A DNA stretch of 64,000 nucleotides, taken from positions 12,734,399-12,798,398 of the forward strand of contig CM055095.1 in NCBI GenBank assembly GCA_029204225.1. The letters run 5' to 3'. Shown in pieces: positions 12,411 through 25,900 of this stretch. The notes beneath the pieces are model-generated. The model did not search any database and had not been told where the DNA came from. It saw nothing but the letters and a program-made list of their open reading frames with translations. Source of the DNA: Diphasiastrum complanatum (lineage: Eukaryota; Streptophyta; Lycopodiopsida; Lycopodiales; Lycopodiaceae). The first letter of the stretch is position 1. Every line of letters starts with the position of its first letter. Both the position numbers and the translations under genes were made by a program.

Positions 12411-13200
12411 GGGCCTTTTCCATGTAACTCGTATAACCTACTGAATATGTTTTCACATGGGCCTAGGGGTAAGTGGACATATTCCAAATTCCTTATTGTA
12501 TAGAATATCTGATTCGTATTGACCTAGAACATTTCACACACCACCTTTTCTTGCGAGTATGTGGACAAGCCTGGATGTCTCATCATATGTAACTACTTGG
12601 TTTCTAAAAGGGGCAAAACACTTTGGAGATTCACATATTACTTTCTTTGTTGCAATCACTTTGTTTTTGCCTTTCGTACTTGTAGGTATAGTCTAAGTGT
12701 CGTTCGTTTGGAGCCTGTAGTCCTTCGTTTTTGGCCCAAAACGGACTTAAAACAAGGTAGATAGGGCTTTTTGAAAATTTGAACTGTTACTTCACAATAA
12801 AAAAAAACTCTCTTTTTCATGGATTTCAGGGCCTTGGATCCCTTTCAAAATGAAGATTTTTAATAAAAATGAAAGGTGGTCTATCCTTTGAACCTCAAAA
12901 AATCTAAATCCAATGGATTATCTTGATCTGACCACTTGGATCACTAAACGGAGGCCCATTGATCTTGAAAGCCTCCATTCTTGTGATTATAATTGATATT
13001 GTGTGCTGAAGCCTGACCTTCGAGCAATTGAGCACTTTGGAGCACTAGGCAACCATTTGGATTGGGCACACACGAGCAATTGCGTGAAGCTTTGGGAGCC
13101 AATTCTAGGTTGGAGAGCTGATGGATATCGCACGGTTGGGTGTGATCAGAGGGCAAGCACCATGATGGGTGTTTTGCTAGAGATCTACTACAGGGGACAC
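12411..13200. other. Unassigned sequence
   Basis: Nothing recognisable as gene or transposon protein. A second GGGCCTTTTCCATGTAAC word occurs immediately right of the MITE (12411-12428), possibly a related end. Confidence 0.3.
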
Positions 13201-15112
13201 TGATGGCGAGGACTTCAGGGTGTGCTCATTTGGGAGTACAGGATGGCATTACAGCAGGGGGCCAGTTTTGGACATTGGCATCGATGGGGAGGCATCTACC
13301 ATCACGGGCGTGGATAAGCTACCTATAGCTTTCATGCATTTGGTTGTATTTGCATGAGTCTAGGCTTGGCACAAGTGTCGAATTTTCCATGGTGCAGATT
13401 CTCAGGTGGTGAGATCATGGGAAAGCCTAGAGGGAGTCACTCAAAGCCATATACCTCAGTATGATCAGGGAGACAGTAGTCTCAGGATCCCATGAGCGGC
13501 GACTCATGGATGAGCTTGCATTGGCATGGTGTCGGGTGGCACATAGCCAGGGAAAGCGACACTACTAGGAGTCAGGAGAGGCACAAGTGATGCTTCAGCA
13601 ATCGGCTTGGATAGCAGGGTGGTGACCTAGGGACGGGTCAAGCCTACTTGGAGGTAGGTGGCATGGAGTGTACCTGGGGTGGTACATATCCTGAGGGCAT
13701 GGAGTGCATTACTGGGTGATGTGGATCTAGCATGCCCATGGTTGTGAGCCAGTAGGGATGGAGATGGTTGCTCACGGTGTAACAGTTGATACTTTGGCGA
13801 GTGATCAGGTGAGCTGCATGGCTATATGCATAGTAGTCTCCAGGTTGGCATGACATGTTGTTGTTATCCATCATTATTTGGTAAGCAGGATGCAGTTATT
13901 TGGTTAGATCCAATTGGAGTCTAGTTGCACTACAGGTGGACAGATTCTTGGGGAGCTATCAACAGGGAATGGATACTTAGTGATCAGATGGTATAAGGTA
14001 CATGGTTCTGGAGCTATCCTACCTGATATGCTATGGATCGTGGGTGAGTTGTTCATCACGATAGTGGATCTAGTTTGCATTTGCTTTGGCTTGGACGCCA
14101 TGATGGATACAATGTTGGTGAGATAGGCTCCTTGGTGGGAGGCCTATAGACTGGTCAAATCATAGTTGGCAACATCAAGCATGGGAAGTTGAGCATGCAT
14201 GAGATGTAGGAGAGGCAAATCATCATCAGTATCTATGGGATATGGGCGAGCTACTCAGGTATAGCCTATGGTGAGGTTTGTGGTCATTCATTCAGTGAGT
14301 CCTTGGTAGACTCTTGTGCTTGGAGCATGGAGAATTGATGGAGATCAACTTTCAGGACTTATTGGACAGTTGGATATGCTTGGACGTGAGAGCATCTTGT
14401 TACAGGTGCGGGCCATGGTTGGAGACCTGATTTGGTGACCAGTGGTGTAGCAGTGGATCTACAAGTGGCACAAGTGTTGGTACGACAGGATACCACTTAT
14501 GGGCAGGCCATGGTCATGTATTTGATGCTTCATCATTTGTGCTGGTTTGCATGAGTGTTTGAGGGCTTGCATGTTACCTTGTCACGGGAGTCTAGATCTG
14601 AGTCGGAGTTGTATGTGGTTGTGCATTTGCTACGCTTAGAATAAAGTAGTCATTTTATGCTCATTGACTTGTTGTTATGTCTGCTAGTTGTCTATCTGGT
14701 GAGGGTATAGTCTTATGGTGGCAGTAAGATTTCCTCGGGTTGAGCCTCAGTCGCTTATTTATGTCAACTTTACAGGTTTGTGCTTGTAAGTGCCTGATAG
14801 GATGTCAACCTAGCTAGATGGAGGATGTATGGTGGCAGTGGGATTTCCTTAGTTGAGCCATGTTGCTCATGTGGTCCACTTGTGTTTCAAGTTGGATGGG
14901 GACGAGTCACTTAGTCGAGAGTGTGATAGACTCTCTATATGAGCATTGTATTTGCATGATACTTTGTGTGTCAAACCTAGTGGTTTGTTGGTGTGCTTGA
15001 GTGTGAGTCAAGTACAGGGTAGCTTGGATATGCATAACATATTTTGGGCACTCCAGAAATTGCTACAATTTGTATATCTTTACTCCTATGACATTTGAGC
15101 TTAAGGGAGAGA
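13200..15112. other. Probable decayed retroelement interior, not identified
   Basis: The stretch has an even, GC-moderate composition unlike the AT-rich flanks, and repeats phrases such as ATGGTGGCAGT (14712-14722 and 14827-14837). It ends in a purine run (TTAAGGGAGAGAG, near 15100-15113) that looks like a polypurine tract next to an LTR. No reverse-transcriptase, integrase or gag motif could be read in any frame, so the family is unknown. Confidence 0.3.
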
Positions 15113-16740
15113 GTTGAAAATCAGGTTCAGTCTGATTCAGTTGTATAAGCTTTAAATGTGATATTGTGTGTACATTTAATTAGATTTATTGTATTTCGTT
15201 GTGTTCGGGACATGACCCACTATTGTCATATCAGTCGGGCACTAATCTCGTAGACGACTACTTGGGTTAGCCAGACATGAGTGATGTACGCTTGTACAGA
15301 TGTCGTTGTACACTATTTCACGACCAGGTACACACTTAGAGCTAAACTAGTCTTGTAAATATGGATTAGCTAAAACGATTCTTGTAAGAAACAAAAATGA
15401 TGTGTATAAATACATTTCAAGCTCTCATTTAGCAGTGTGCAAAGAGCGGAAGACTTAGAATTTCTGTTGCTCACCTTTTTGGCTGTAACCTAAATTGTTG
15501 CTCTTGTTCCATTACAAGAATTTTGATGTAATATACAAGCAACACTTTTTCATCATTTGTGTTTAATGTAGGTGTCTATGTGTTGTGATTCGATTACATC
15601 CTTCTACTTGCTTGTTGCGCTCGTTCACTCAATGTGATAGATCACGGACATCTTTGACTCCTCTGCATCTGTTCAGAGACCACGACTGTCTCTGACACCT
15701 GAGGAACAAGCGCAATCTTTCTGCACCATCATCCTTCATTCCGCATTGAACCTTCTGATTCAAATGGATTGACAGTAACTCAAAAACTCTTTGGTGGATT
15801 TGTTTTAATCGATCCTACATCAGGATCGGGAGCTGTTCTGCACTACAATTTCTTCTATTTCATTTCAGATCGATCAATTGGTATCAAGCATTTTGTTCTA
15901 TCCTACCAGTGTTCCGATCTTTCCATCAATTAGTATCAAAGCCCAGTTAAATAAACCAAGAGGTTATTCTATTTAATCGATTACTATTAACATGTCTCTT
16001 ACTGGTAACACTTCATTTTCCTCATCCAACAAAGTTAGAATCATTGATAAATTCAACGGTTCCAACTTCTACATCTAGAAGTTAAAACTCCGGATTATGC
16101 TGATAGACATAGATCTTTGGGATGTTGTAGACGGCTCTGACCCAAAACCAGAAGACGTTGATCTAGAAGTAACTAAGGCATTGTTGTCTAATTTGTATGA
16201 CACTCAAGATGTAACCACTAGGTTGTGTACCTTACAAGGAAGTTCTTCACTCTTAGAATGTTTGATTCAACAGGCATCAGTTCTCAAATCAACAACTTTA
16301 AATTTTTACTAGATCAATTGTTAGATGTAGGATGCACTATTTAAGATGATGATGTTGTAATAACCTTGCTTTCTTCTTTACCAAAGTCCTACGAGCACTT
16401 TGTTGTGATGATCTCCACTCAACCTGACCTAATTCTTCAAAAGGTCATCAGTCATCTTCTTCAAGAAAAAATGTGGAGAAGAACCAGCGATCTTTCCGTC
16501 AAAGACAAATTCTTGGCTCTATATACCAAGAAGAAAAACAACGTCAAGGCCAAGAATCAAGTGCATAAGCATCAGTAGCAACAAAAGCCTCAAACTCATT
16601 CAGAGAGCAGTGGATCGTGCAAGAAGCTCTTTTGCAGATACTGTAAAAGGGAAAATCACGACATTAAGGAGTGTCGTATCTGCATCTACAATGTGGCAAA
16701 GAAGCAACAACAACAATAGCCGACAATGCGACGGAATTTA
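15113..16740 (+). mobile_element. Ty1/copia 5' end: LTR, primer-binding site and broken gag
   Basis: The probable LTR (about 15113-15926) starts after a purine run and has a TATA box (TATAAATA, 15405-15412). A degenerate primer-binding site follows (TAGTATCAAAGCCCAG, 15931-15946; the plant initiator-Met form is TGGTATCAGAGCCC). Gag begins at ATG 15992: IIDKFNGSNFYI, then a stop, LRIMLIDIDLWDVVDGSDPKP, later LLSSLPKSYEHFV, and a zinc knuckle with C-x2-C-x4-H-x4-C spacing (CRYCKREGHDIKEC, near 16630-16675). These are classic copia gag landmarks. Stops and frame changes make it inactive. No copia pol follows directly. Confidence 0.75.
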
Positions 16741-16837
16741 AGAAGTTTATATTTGATGACAACAAACCATCTCAACAGTTAATGGCTTACAGTAGTAACA
16801 ACAAAGACTACAATTGCTAGTATCTGGATAATGTTGC

Positions 16838-17807
16838 TACTGTTAAAATCCTGTTAGGATCTAGTGCAGTATGCAGATCACATCAATCAGACACCATAGA
16901 CACTCCTCACAGACTCTCAAAGATGGCACAGCAAAAGCTTTATGTATAACAAAGAAAACTGTACATATAGGAACTCACAACCTGCATGAAAAAGACATAT
17001 GTCCTAAAATTGGCCTACCACCTGCCAAACTAAGGTCGGGTCTGATATGGCCAAATTTGACCCAAAAAACTTGAGACATACCCTCGAGTATAACATATAT
17101 TGTATATAACTTTGTACAAGCTAATTTTCCAAATGTGTGACTGTGAAATTTGTCAACATTTCCTAGCTAGTTTGAGGCCTAAATTGGCAATTTTTGTACA
17201 TAGTTTTGGATCTAACCTTTCACACATGTGAAAGAGGCCTAGATACTTTTATTTTAGTATATATTTCATATTAAAGAAGTCTTAAACTTCAGGACCTTCG
17301 AAATGACACCAAAATCATGTTATTTGGACATATAGGCCAAAATTGGCTATTTTAGGCTACTGGTGCCCTAAAATTGGGTCCTAGGTTCTAGAGAGAGGAG
17401 AGAGAGTCATCTCTCTCACCCATATTAGGCTGAAATTTGTGGAGAATAGGTTGGAGAAACTTATTGTATTGTTGAGAGAGATCAATAGATCATTGTCACA
17501 GTTTATTCCTCCATTGAGAGCATTGCTTTGTGTATTGTCTTCAAGCTTTTGTGTATGATCTTAAGAGGTTTCCAAAAGTGGTAGGCTGCTGTTGTAGGGC
17601 TGGTATGCTGTTGTTTTTGGCTGTCATCAGTATCTTTTATTAGTTTCTTTTGTCTCTTGAATGCTTTGTCAAGTTCATGTGTATCAAAGGTAGCATTAGG
17701 ATGCTTTGCCATTTCTAGCTTTTGTAGCTTGTTGTGCAAAGATCTTAGCCAAGTATTTTGGGAGTTTGGATCCATTCAAGATCCAGCTTTTCACATGGTA
17801 TCAGAGC
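16838..17807 (+). mobile_element. LTR followed by a primer-binding site
   Basis: A perfect plant retrotransposon primer-binding site, TGGTATCAGAGC, lies at 17796-17807, complementary to the 3' end of initiator methionine tRNA. The bases just before it end in CA, as an LTR should. A TGTTAAAATC start about 950 bp upstream (near 16838) may be the LTR's 5' end, abutting the broken gag to the left. The boundaries are inferred. No gag was recognised in the next 560 bases. Confidence 0.5.
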
Positions 17808-18369
17808 TAGTTGGCTGTTATTTTTAGGAAGGTTTCTATTTATGGTGATATTTGGATGTTTGATCAAGTTCTAGCATGATTATGCATTGCACTGTTTATC
17901 AAATCTTACTAACCTTTGTTTTGTGAGTTGAACTTGTGGATCAAAAGCATATTTTAGGTTTATTGAAGATCAAAGGCTGAGAAGAAGCTATTTTGGATCA
18001 GATCATAACACCTAATCATTTGTTGATTGTGAGGCTTGTGCATATTCGATACTAACAATGTTCTGTTCAATGTATTGTTGACAATCTCCACTTATGTGAA
18101 TGAACACTCTCTTTTATGGATGAACCTTCTCCTTAAGTGGATGACAAATACTCTTTGAGTGATTTTGTATTTCTCCAAAAGTCTGAGCAAAGCTCCCACT
18201 TGGATGAAAGATCCCCTTTTGGGTGAACAGATTGTCAACAATCTTTTGCATAAATTTTGGTGTACTTTGTTGAGCATGTAAGTAACTCTCCTTATGTAAT
18301 TTGATTGGAGCATTTGCTGGAAGGTTTTAACCATTATGAAAATGTGTTTTCAGGTTCTTAACAGGTTAG

Positions 18370-18622
18370 AGGTATGTTCCATGAATAGATTAAACTTTAA
18401 AATAAAGAGAGACGTTGATCATTGAGGGAGAGAGTTAAAATAGCAATGATTGACTTATACAGTGCTTTCTAATTTTGACGGTACCACGTGTGCTCAGTTC
18501 TAGAATAATCGGGTCGTCTTTCTTTTATGAGCCCTTTGAGTACTCTTAAGCAACTTTATCTTTGTACTTGTTCATCAGTATGAATATATAGTTTGTGAGT
18601 GAGCTATTATGTTGTCTTGTCT
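18370..18622 (+). repeat. Copia 3'-end fragment (polypurine tract plus short LTR), copy 1
   Basis: This 253-bp stretch is about 92% identical by eye to 27110-27362 in the same orientation. Both contain TTGAGGGAGAGAG, a polypurine tract, followed by TTAAAATAGCAATGA, the likely start of a short LTR of about 190 bp. The other copy directly follows the RNase H stop of a copia element, so this one is probably the tail of a second copy whose coding part is gone. Confidence 0.65.
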
Positions 18623-20300
18623 AAGTTGAGGTGATGATGTGTGAAACGACGTACATGCATGAATGTCAATTACTGAAGTGAAGTGTGTGACCATCAAAAG
18701 TATCTGGTTGAGGTAATGATTTGTGAAATGGCAAACATGCATGAAAGCAAACCACTGAGGCAAAACTGTGTGACCATCAGAAATCTCTGTAATGAAAGTG
18801 TATCTCATTATCAGTTTTATTAGTCTCTGTACAGGTTCGGGTTCAAAACTTAGACCTTTTTTCACCTTAGAATGCCTCATTTTTCCTTGGGTGTCAATGC
18901 AACTATCACCTGACTCGACAATGCCATTGCCGATCATATGTGTGAGAGCATTCCTCCAAAACGCCACCTGACGTTGATCGGTTTGAACCCCAAGAGTTGA
19001 ACCTGATCACAATAATTTTTCACCTGTAATTGGCATACCATGCCTGCCTCTCACCTGCGATTGCTTGCCCTCTCAAAATTGTTGCCAATGATGAGTAGTC
19101 AAGTAGCCAAACTGCACTTTCATCGCCAAAACTAGCTTTCTCCACACAAATCCGCTATCACTCACCCCCATACTACATTTACTGCCTTCAAACACCTGTT
19201 ACCATGTTAGAAGTAAGTAATAATGATTTTGAAGCGATAATGCCTCATTGTACCACCCTGTAGCAGGTTTTACTAGCCAAAAATTGCCCCAAATTTGGCC
19301 CATACGATACCCAAATGGCAAATGTAACCCATCGCTAGATCACCCGTACTCCACTCGATGGAATGATGATGAAAACTCCCCAAATGTGTTTCTCATTGCT
19401 CAGTGTCGCTCTATCCACTGGCTCTGAGTAGCCAGTTTCAGGGGTCACTTTGGCCCAAGGATGGCCAAAAAATGTGCTCTCTAGTCTTAGTTAGGCACTT
19501 CCAAAAAATGCCGTTGCAAAATGAACTGAAGCTTCGCTTTGAAGTTTTTTTTAATGAAGAAATGTGATTTTAAAAATCAGGTCCTTTAAATGCACTTCCC
19601 ATTGAAGATTTTTAATGAAAAGAAAAATGCCTTTGCCCTTCAGGCCCCTTCATGGCCTCTTCACTCATCATCCAATGGCCACCACCCATCTTACGACCCA
19701 GATTGCTCCCCAAGCAATGTATCAAGGTCGTTCATCTCCATGGATCCAAATCCGATGGTTGTGGTTGATCTGGTGCGTTCAATCTCAATCCTTCATGCAC
19801 TACGCACTTACAGCCACTATGGGCTCCTTAGGATGGGCGTGCGCGAGCCTCCCTGTGTTCTTTTGTTCATCTCTCTCTTCACTCCTCCTTCATAGCTTAT
19901 AGCTATGGCTGTCTGACAAGATCCGATCCAGTGCACTAGGTTCTCCACGGCCAATCACGGCCTTCTCGCTACTAGGTTGCCCTCCTATTGCGCCAAGTTG
20001 TGAAGTTTTATAGCTCCAAAAATTGTCTTCTACAAAGACAGATCACCCTAGCTTGTGAAGAAAAGAGAATTTCTTGGATATTTTTCCACATTTTTCATTG
20101 ATTCTTCTTGCAACTACCTGCCTCATAGAGGTTGCCCTACCTCTGCCCTTCCGAAGAAATTTATGGCATTCAAATTGGTGTGGTGTTGCCTCCAAATTGT
20201 CTGCTCATTTGAGAAGGTTGCCAATACCTCATGAAGTCTAAAATTTTCAAAACTTCCACCGATTTCCACCCAATATGCACCTTGTAAATTGCCTTGGCTT
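18623..20300. other. Unassigned sequence with no supported gene
   Basis: A 101-codon plus-strand frame at 19590-19895 and its shadow have no recognisable motif and are likely chance ORFs. No domain, tRNA or transposon end was identified. Confidence 0.35.
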
Positions 20301-20310
20301 CCTATTTTCC

Positions 20311-20880
20311 TCAGTAGAATGGAATTGCAGAAAGGAAGAACTGAACGCTACTCAATTCAGCCAGATCAATGCTACACCAATCGCACTTACCTGCGAAACT
20401 ATGGGCAGAAGCTACTGCCATAACCTGTTGTGTTCAAAACAGATCCAACACTAAAGCTGCCAATAACAGAACTCCTTATCAAGTATGGCATGGACACATC
20501 AGCCATTTGAAAATCTTTGTTTGTATATGTTTCGTTCATGTTCCTAAACAACTTAGGAAGAAACTGGACCAGAGATTAGATAAATGCATTTTCATTGGCT
20601 ATCCCAATGAACATAGAGCTTATAAAGTTTATGATCCATCCACCAACGTAACATTTGTTTCTAGGGATGTAATCTTCAAAGAAGATACATTCTATGACTT
20701 CAAACAACCATTTACAAATGATGTTGTGTCATTTCAATCTATTTTACACAACATAGAATCTTCCACTCATGATGTTTCTTCTATAGAATCTGCAGCTATA
20801 GCTACAAAAGTCGACAAGTAGCCAACAACACCTGTCACCAGACCAGACCAAGCGAGTAGAGAGGATATGATGCAAGCACC
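20311..20880 (+). mobile_element. Ty1/copia integrase C-terminal fragment
   Basis: The reading starts at Q-stop-NGIAERKN (the copia integrase QQNGIAERKN motif with a stop) and continues from 20369 with LPAKLWAEA, NRTPYQVWHG, LRKKLDQRLDKCIFIGY and SRDVIFKEDTFYDF. These are the end of the integrase core and the conserved GYP/SRDV stretch before the reverse transcriptase. It ends at a TAG near 20820 with no RT beyond. It could belong to the same element as the gag at 15992, split by insertions; that is inference. Confidence 0.75.
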
Positions 20881-21019
20881 TCCCCCATTGTAATCTATTC
20901 TTCTTTCTTCTTGCTTGTGGTTAAAGTAGGGTGGTTAGCTAGATGTAGTTAATCTAGGTGTGGTTAGAGTAGGAGGAGGGGAGGTTTTGCAAGCTAACTT
21001 CGCAAGGGAAGCACTATTT

Positions 21020-21645
21020 CCTTGGGAACAAATCAATGCATGACATGTGAACCAAGGCAGCTACAAAGTAGTAAAATTAACACAAAAGTGGAAAAACATT
21101 GTAGGGCGAGTAATAAACATGTCAAACAATAATCAAACATCGGCATGCTGCCATATACAGCTGGCCAAACAACTACAACATCCATAGCTATTGTATCTAC
21201 AAACATCAATGCAACAATTGAGTTGATGATGAATGAGTTCAAGAAACTTGGTCAAAAATACCATATGCAACTAGAGAAGATGCAGTCACAGTTCGATGCA
21301 AAGTTAAGCATTGGAAGTTGAGCATAATGCCAAGATTGATAAAGCAAGTGATAAGATGGCTAAAACATTTCCTAGCAAAGAAAATGTTTGGTGTGAGATA
21401 AGTGCTGGAAATCACATCATAAATGAGTGTCCATCGATGAAAAAACGTATGACTGATATTTATTGTCATATATGCAATTCTTCTGGACATGAGACAGCTT
21501 GTTGTTTGTTTGATCCTCGAGATATTCAACAAATATATCCTAAATTCCAGTTTAGAGATCCAAAGGGACATGATGCTAAGGCCCATGGTCTTGGATTTCC
21601 GAAACGATTAGTCTTGCTAGCTCCTCTAGTACAACAAATATGATG
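21020..21645 (+). mobile_element. Orphan gag-like fragment with paired zinc knuckles
   Basis: The 110-codon frame at 21311-21643 has a first CCHC-like unit in which one cysteine appears to be serine (WCEISAGNHIINEC) and a second intact one (CHICNSSGHETAC, C-x2-C-x4-H-x4-C). Paired knuckles like these are usual for retroelement nucleocapsid. The bases before it (21190-21300) read MMNEFKKLGQKYHMQLEKMQ in another frame, a coiled-coil-like gag stretch. No protease follows. The family is not identified. Confidence 0.5.
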
Positions 21646-21649
21646 GAAC

Positions 21650-22970
21650 CAGAACCTTCGATTGGTAATGACTTGTGGAATTACAATACTTTCACGACAG
21701 TGAAGAGTGAAAATCCTTCAAGGTGAAGAGTGATAAATTTTACAGTTTTTAGGACAATAATGATTGTACTTTACAATCATAAAGAGTTATTGGTTGCTTA
21801 ATCAATGAATCTATCAAGTTCTACACATTAGATCTTGATCTAGATTCACTACACTTGGATTTAAGCAAGAGCAATGGATCAACACATCATTTTTCTAGTG
21901 AGAGCGGCTTCACACGTGTGGAGTACTGTCCACTGTACGGCCTGCACCTGAAACAACAAGTACAATGGTACTAGATAGCAATCATGCATAAAAATCACAA
22001 GACAAATGACTAGAAATCTCACAAAAGTGTAGAGTGCAAAAGTCTCATCATTTTTCTTAGCAAAATGATGATCCTTTTATGGATCAAGTACATCCATGAG
22101 TCTGGTACAATCCAGAAGGCCTTCACACGTGTGAAGAGTGCCACATCACTCAGATCTATCCATTTTATCCATCCTTGATCCTTATCCAATAGTTGACCTT
22201 CTAGAATATGACTAAAATCCAAAAAGCTAGTCTCCTAGAATATAGGAATATTCCCTACAAAATAGGATCTAAGGAAAATGGTCAACTCTTATCTTCTAGT
22301 ACTCTTTACACACGTGTGAACATCCACTTGCCATGTGGGAGCATTTACTCATGCACATGCAAGGAAAAGCTAATTTGTAGGTGACTAGTCAACTTAACTA
22401 AAAACTAGTCATTTCATGTTCACACTAACTAGAATGATACAAAATCAATTTGGATATATACAAACATGAAAAGTACATCCTTTCACACGTGGGAACAGGC
22501 TCCACACGTGTGAAATCATATCATCAACATATTCTAATGTTTGATCAATATTTACATGAACCAATGTCAAGTGAGAAGTGACAATTTTCAACAAAAAGAC
22601 AGTTCAAAAACTCAAAGTGCCCTTATTTTCACCTCCTTTAGCCTATTTTGGCCAAACAAAAGGCTATAGCCTCCAAACAAAGGGCACCCTGACTATACCT
22701 GCAAGTACGATACTTCAAAACAGAGTGATTGCCATGGAGAAAGTGTTTGAAATGCGCCAAAAGTGATTTCACCATTCCATTGGGCACGTAGTCAGGAGTT
22801 GGTGACGAGAAGCATTTCGGAAGGCCACGCCAGTTTGGCTTTCAATTTGGCGAAAGATTGGCGGGTGGCATGGTAAGCCAAAAATTGCAGGTCATTATTT
22901 TTTATTTTTGACATCACGGTTGGCTTCGACATACACTTTTTAGCCTACAGGTGGAGTTTCAAGCAGTTTG
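21650..22970. other. AT-rich spacer with repeated CACACGTGTG palindromes
   Basis: No coding sequence is recognisable. The stretch contains several copies of the palindrome CACACGTGTG, often extended to TTCACACGTGTGAA (near 21911, 22124, 22308 and 22502), plus a half-matching copy near 22483. It may include the lost 5' LTR and leader of the copia element that begins at about 22978. Confidence 0.45.
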
Positions 22971-22977
22971 GAAATGG

Positions 22978-25900
22978 CAATTTTGGGTGATGCAAGTAAA
23001 CTTGATGGGGCTTCTAACTACAACATCTAGAAATTCAAAATGAAGAGCATTTTGATGGAGAAAGATTTATGGGACATCATAGCAGGTATTGAAGTCCGGC
23101 CAAATACCACTCCAGGTGACATGAGGGCCTTTGATAAAAAGGCGCAAAGAACATTGTCCTTGATCAACCTTTCAGTGAAAGACCATGTGATCGCCCATAT
23201 AAGTGATGCCACGACAGCTAGGAGAGCTTGGGAAGCTCTTAGAATGCAATTTCAAACTTGCAATCTAGCTCGAGCCATGTTCTTGAAGTTGAGATTGAAC
23301 GCAATCAGGATGGAAGAAGGCGAATCGGTGGGATCTTTCTTCACTAGGATAAAGGAGCTGAGAGATCAACTTGTGGCAAGAACTGATTAGAGATGTTGAA
23401 TTGGTACATACTACTATGAGTGGCATCTCGGAAGGTCTACAAATATTTGTGAGCGGCATCACTTCGAGGGAGAGATTGCCTACTTTTGAAGACTTCCACG
23501 GAATCATGTTGTAGGAAGAGCAACGCCGCGAGGTGGTGAAGTGAAGGCAAACCCCACAGGATGATCAAGCCTTGCTTGCTAAAGGCAAACAAAAAGGATG
23601 GAAAAGGATTCCTAAGAAATCCAAGGATGATGATGACGAGGGAGAATCGTCATCGAAGGTGAAAAAGAAGAAGAAAGGCAAATGTTACTATTGCCACAAA
23701 CCGGGTCATTGGGCACACGAGTGTTACAAGAAGAAACGGACATAAAGGCGGGAAAGGTGAAGCAACAAGGCAACATTGCCGAAGATGATGGAAAAGATGA
23801 CGAGATAAGTGTCTTCTCATCGGCATTGGCATTCCAGGTTGATTATGGTGCCAGATGGTTCATAGATTCTGGCACCACAAGGCATATGACCGAGAAACGC
23901 AATTGGTTTGAGAAATTCTCACCAATCCATGATGGGGACAAGGTCACACAAGCCAATGGGGAGGAATGCCAAATACAGGGTGTTGACAATATACCTGTGT
24001 AGTTTTCTGATGGTAAAATCAAGAATATCTCTAATGTGCTTTATGTTCATGGACTCAAAAAGAGTTTGATTTCTATTGGTGTAATGGCAAATCAACATCT
24101 TAACGTTGAATTTGTCAAGGATGGATGCCTTATGAAGGATATGAATCACAATCATAAGGTGGTGGCGAACGGTTATAGAGATAGTAACTGTGGTCTTTAT
24201 AAATTGGATGCTGCAAAACCAAGAGAATATGGTTTGGCTATCTCAACGGCATCTCAATCCAAGTTGTGGCACATAAGACTAGGTCAGTTGAACTATGGGA
24301 GCTTAAGATTGATGGCAAAGTTGAAGATAATAATAGGATTGCCAGTATTACAGGATGATCATCAGGCCAAATGTGAAGGATGCATCATGGGAAAGCATCA
24401 CAGGGAAACATTCAAGAAAAATGGAACTGCAAGAGCTAAGAAACCGCTAAAACTCATTCACAGCGACCTGTGCGGCCCAATGAAGACCATGTCATTGGGG
24501 AAAGCCTATTATTTTATGACTTTCATAGATGATTACTCTAGGAGGACATGGATTTAGTTCTTGAAGAAGAAATCTGACGCTTTTGCTCGCTTCAAGGAGT
24601 TTAAGACTTTAGTAGAGAACCAACTGGATGCACGCATCAAAGTGCTACAATCTGATAGAGGGGGCGAATACAAATTTGATGATTTTGAGAACTTTTGCAA
24701 GGAACACGGCATCAAAAGAAAATTCACACAATCACACACACTGCATAGTAATGGTGTAGCTGAAAGGAAAAGTAGGACTATTATGGAGAGTGCACGCTCC
24801 ATGATGAAGCAAATGGGCTTGACCGATTCACTTTGATCGGAAGCGTACAATGCGGCAACGTTCTTGCAAAACAGGAGCCTTACAGTTGCGGTTCCAAATG
24901 TGACTCCCGAAGAAGAATTTACAAGAATAAAGCCAAAAATCAACAAGTTTTGTGTCATTGGATGTAGGGCCTATGTACATGTGCCAAAGGAGGAGCAAAA
25001 GAAACTTGATGCCAAAGCAATCAAGTGTATCTTTGTCGGTTATGATGAGAGGACGAAGGCGTACAGTTGTTTTGATCATGTAATGAACAAGATTGACATA
25101 AGCAAAGATGTGATCTTTGATGAGATGCATAGGTATGAAGATGAAGACCATGCAGGTGATGAAAGCATCAAAAGACTTCCCACAATCTTGGAAGAAGAAA
25201 ATTAAGAGGATGCTCCACAAGATGATGCACATGAAGACGAAGATCGAGGGGGTGAGTATGAGAAGACACCACCTATCCAAGAGCCTAGGGGAAGGTACTT
25301 GCCGATAGAAGCAGTAAAGGAGAAACCAGTTGGAAGTAAAAGACATTACTTGGACACTCCTTGGGACGCATACTCTCCACAAAGTGTATCACCTGAGTCC
25401 AAGATACCAAAATGGTATGAAAAGATCATGAAAGACGCAAAGCTAAATCAACCAGGAAGTGAGAAGATCAGCGCGGGAAAGGAAGTCTGCCGATCGCTAT
25501 CATGTAAACTATGCCCTAATGAGTGACATTTTGAAGTGTAGAGAGCCATCAACCTTTGATGAGACAAAGGATCACAAAGAGTGGCAAAGGCCAATGGAAG
25601 AGGATATGGAGTCCATCCACAGGTATGATACATAAGAGTTGGTTGATCTACCACTTGGAAAGAAACCCATTGACAACAAATGGGTGTTTAGAACAAAGTT
25701 TCATGCGGATGGCATGATAGCAAAGCATAAGACACGCCTAGTAGTAAAGGGCTATGAGCAAAATAAAGGAATGGACTATGAAGAGACATTTGCTCCAGTG
25801 TCTAAGTGGACTATGCTACGTCTTATCATTGCCTTAGCATCTCATTTTGGGTGGAAGATCCATCAAATGGATGTGAAGTCCGCATTTGTGAATGGTGACT

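Noticed and set aside
19590-19902. Two overlapping plus-strand frames of about 100 codons
   Set aside because: No recognisable motif, no splice context, and the frames overlap each other; probably chance.
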